Source of the DNA: JBBDIP01 sp050260675
GTDB taxonomy: Bacteria; Bacillota; Sulfobacillia; Fermentithermobacillales; Fermentithermobacillaceae
NCBI GenBank assembly: GCA_050260675.1
Contig: JBLNCN010000011.1
Location: 186,001 to 250,000 of the forward strand
Length of the DNA: 64,000 nt
Reading direction: 5' to 3'
Notes under the pieces: model-generated
What the model saw: the letters and a program-made list of their open reading frames with translations, nothing else
Databases searched by the model: none
Told to the model about the DNA's origin: nothing
In this document: piece by piece, positions 62,067-64,000 of the stretch
Layout: each line of letters starts with the position of its first letter
How positions within the stretch are numbered: position 1 is the first letter of the stretch
Made by a program: the position numbers and the translations under genes

Positions 62067-62426
62067 TCACTCCCGGGCCTCCCATATCCTGCCCCGGTAA
62101 TGGTCTTTGAGCAGGCTGATGGGCTCGCTGGCGAAGTCGCCTGCCGCGCCGAGATCGAATCCGAACAGGATGTCCCCGCTGGAACCGCATGCGACGGACT
62201 TGACCGAAGCGGACTGCGAATCACCCGATACAAGCAGCATCAGCGCCAGTTGGTTCTTGACTCTCATGAAATAGTGCTGGTATAGGAGGACGGCGATGTA
62301 GGTCTGCCCGTCGGCCCCCCGGTACACGTCCTCACTGACCAGTTCGACGTGGGACATCCCGTCCCGAAGCACCTGGTGGACCTCCTGGGCGCTGGCGCTG
62401 ATCCTTACCGTGAACTCGGCTGCCAC
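62067..62426 (-). CDS. DUF6054-like protein
   Basis: About 119 residues from GTG 62426 with GGAAGGAG eight bases upstream. The hallmark part SVKSVACGSSGDILFGFDLGAA with ACGSSG resembles DUF6054 proteins found in Firmicutes; the function is unknown. No membrane helix or signal. Confidence 0.6.
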   Translation of the reverse strand: MAAEFTVRISASAQEVHQVLRDGMSHVELVSEDVYRGADGQTYIAVLLYQHYFMRVKNQLALMLLVSGDSQSASVKSVACGSSGDILFGFDLGAAGDFASEPISLLKDHYRGRIWEARE

Positions 62427-62649
62427 GACAACCACTCCTTCCCCATCCATCTACATGATATACCGCGGGGGGAGTTCAGTGGTTTCGGAGGGACGGCGCG
62501 ACGTGCCCTGATAATCAGAGGTTGAGGTCATTGTCGACAAGATTGATGAGAGTACATGGATTCCAATACAATGGGGTAGGAAAGTAGGGAATTCGGAGTG
62601 TAAGGGCTTGATTCCTCAGCACCATCCCAGTGAACGGAGGGTCTGCGTG

Positions 62650-63000
62650 ATGACGAAGGAAAACATGCGTGAGCCGAAGTGGGACGTGAAAGTCACATCC
62701 AAAGGCCAGATCACGCTGCCAAAAGAAGCTCGCGACATAATGATGGTCCGGGAAGGAGATCACCTGGAGGCCAGCATGCAAGACGACTCAATAGTGCTTA
62801 GGCGCCGCGATGACATCCCCGAAGGTGAGAAGGTGCGGGCCAATGCGCTTCGGGGGTTGAAAGCGCTGGGGATAGACCCCGACGTGCCGCACCCAGAGCT
62901 ATCTCCCGCCAACGTAAGGAAGAGGATGCCTAAGCTGAAGACCAGCATGGCAGACCGGATCCGCGCCCAACGAGAAGGACGAGAGGAGCCGCGAACATGA
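62650..63000 (+). CDS. AbrB-type antitoxin (VapB-like)
   Basis: 116 residues from ATG 62650 with GGAGGG upstream. VKVTSKGQITLPKEAR followed by GDHLEAS is the SpoVT/AbrB DNA-binding fold. The long C-terminal tail is charged and helical, fit to mask a PIN toxin. The stop overlaps the vapC-like ATG. Confidence 0.87.
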   Translation: MTKENMREPKWDVKVTSKGQITLPKEARDIMMVREGDHLEASMQDDSIVLRRRDDIPEGEKVRANALRGLKALGIDPDVPHPELSPANVRKRMPKLKTSMADRIRAQREGREEPRT

Positions 63001-63443
63001 CGACCTACTTCGTAGATACCAGCGCCTTGTTCAAGCGTTATGTTCCTGAGGAAGGATCGGAGTGGCTCGATCAGCTTCTTACAGACGGAACCCAGGTGTT
63101 CATCTCCACCTTAACCATAGTAGAGCTGGCCTCCAACCTTCAGAGACTGCAGTCCGTCGACAGACTCATCGACCAATCCCAGTTCTCGGACGCCTGGGCC
63201 GCCTTCTCGCTGGATCTGGCCGCCGGCAGACTCGAAGTCGTTGGCGTGTCGCCTGCCGTAGTGGATATGGCAACCCGTCTGTTGATGGATCGGTACATAA
63301 CGCCCATTGACGCGATTCAGCTCTCGACAGCCCTATACCTGGGAGAGGATGCTATCGTAGTCTCCTCTGACCACAAGATGAACTCGCTCGTCCGTGCCCT
63401 GGGGATGGGGTTTGTGGACCCGGCCCGGGCGGCTCGACCCTGA
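62997..63443 (+). CDS. PIN-domain toxin (VapC-like)
   Basis: 148 residues. PIN acidic residues: FVDTSALFKRY (first Asp), TIVELASNL (Glu), ITPIDAIQLSTAL (Asp) and VVSSDHKM (Asp). VapC toxins cut tRNA or rRNA. Coupled to the antitoxin gene by ATGA. Confidence 0.9.
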   Translation: MTTYFVDTSALFKRYVPEEGSEWLDQLLTDGTQVFISTLTIVELASNLQRLQSVDRLIDQSQFSDAWAAFSLDLAAGRLEVVGVSPAVVDMATRLLMDRYITPIDAIQLSTALYLGEDAIVVSSDHKMNSLVRALGMGFVDPARAARP

Positions 63444-63450
63444 CCTCCGC

Positions 63451-64000
63451 CTAGTTCCTGAGAGTCTTTTTCAGGAGGACTTTCCCCGGCCGCGATCGGA
63501 AACCCATCCGCTGGTTCAGATGCAGGATCGCGGGGTTATCTGGGTCGTTGGTTGTCCTCAACGACTTGGCGCCCGCCTTAGCCGCTGCCGCGGTGCTCGC
63601 CACTTTGGTGGCCAGGCCTACGCCCTTACCTCTATACTCCTTGAGTACAGCAGTGTACTCGACAAGGGCGCTCTGCCCGTCGACGACGGGCATCCATACG
63701 TCGCTGTAACCGATAACCTTACCGTCGTGGATTGCCACGGCAAAAACCTTGCGCGATGCGCTTTCCTCGTACTCCCGCACCCATGATTTGTAGTCCAGGT
63801 CTGCGGCATCCGGAGACCGGAATGGCACATCGCGGTGGGTGGCTCGCGCTACCTGAAACAAGCCCTGCATATAAGGACCGATTCCGTCATCCCAGATCGT
63901 GCGGATCTCGATGCCAGCCAGCCTCAAATGTTCGAGATCGGCGCTGAACTGCTCTTCATCAAATCCGGACAGATCCAGTTCTGAGACGGGCCGCTCCCTG
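63451..64000 (-). CDS. GNAT acetyltransferase, N-terminus outside window
   Basis: The frame stays open to the window edge; before the TTG at 63927 it reads ELDLSGFDEEQFSADLEHLR, clearly coding, so the true start lies beyond base 64000. A GNAT domain follows: EYTAVLKEYRGKGVGLATKV carries the acetyl-CoA loop and NDPDNPAILHLNQRMGF the C-terminal part. The substrate is unknown. Confidence 0.85.
   Translation of the reverse strand, partial: RERPVSELDLSGFDEEQFSADLEHLRLAGIEIRTIWDDGIGPYMQGLFQVARATHRDVPFRSPDAADLDYKSWVREYEESASRKVFAVAIHDGKVIGYSDVWMPVVDGQSALVEYTAVLKEYRGKGVGLATKVASTAAAAKAGAKSLRTTNDPDNPAILHLNQRMGFRSRPGKVLLKKTLRN

Overview
The window reads as part of the chromosome of a moderately GC-rich, probably anaerobic Gram-positive bacterium of the Firmicutes/Clostridia type. 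This rests on strong AGGAGG-like ribosome sites, many GTG and TTG starts, Bce-type peptide-resistance genes with a D,D-carboxypeptidase, a PerR/rubrerythrin pair, many lipoproteins and the absence of outer-membrane genes. The genus cannot be told from the sequence. No rRNA or tRNA gene and no CRISPR array was found.

Region 1 (1-2004, plus strand) holds the 3' end of an HNH nuclease gene, a coupled MazG-like pyrophosphohydrolase and a frameshifted HELAH metallopeptidase. Region 2 (2032-28397, all minus strand) is a defence island. From promoter side to distal side it carries decayed WYL regulators, a DUF5677-like gene with a Mug/TDG-like glycosylase, a complete type I Zorya system (zorA-zorB-zorC-zorD), a HIRAN-domain gene, a small lipoprotein gene, a frameshifted endonuclease III-like gene and a complete type 1 BREX operon (brxA-brxB-brxC-pglX-pglZ-brxL). 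Three copies of a 63-76 bp direct repeat with a palindromic core sit in the gaps upstream of the DUF5677 unit, the HIRAN gene and the lipoprotein gene. This is the structure I find most worth following.

Region 3 (28680-38640) starts with a small plus-strand gene lacking a visible start. It continues with a minus-strand catabolic operon: oligopeptide-type ABC transporter (oppABCDF-like), amidohydrolase, creatininase-family hydrolase, class III aminotransferase and a GntR/HutC regulator. Together these look like uptake and breakdown of an unidentified small amide or cyclic nitrogen compound. Region 4 (38801-48369) is mixed: a DUF4143-type ATPase, two large lipoproteins with propeller-like sequence, a Doc-type toxin-antitoxin pair, small membrane proteins, an APH-like kinase and an ASCH/GNAT pair.

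Region 5 (48767-54201) has a TauABC/SsuABC-type ABC transporter followed by convergent S41 peptidase and Fic genes. Region 6 (54301-60918) is a cell-envelope stress module: D-Ala-D-Ala carboxypeptidase, BceAB-like ABC transporter, response regulator and histidine kinase, with short tandem repeats in its gaps and a 31-bp tandem array at its end. Region 7 (60990-64000) has PerR and rubrerythrin behind a palindromic operator, a DUF6054-like gene, a VapBC pair and a GNAT gene cut by the window edge.

Several genes are visibly broken (metallopeptidase, endonuclease III-like, WYL copies), and several conserved enzymes carry Gly/Ser/Ala/Pro-rich insertions. All function calls come from reading motifs and gene order; no database search was run.
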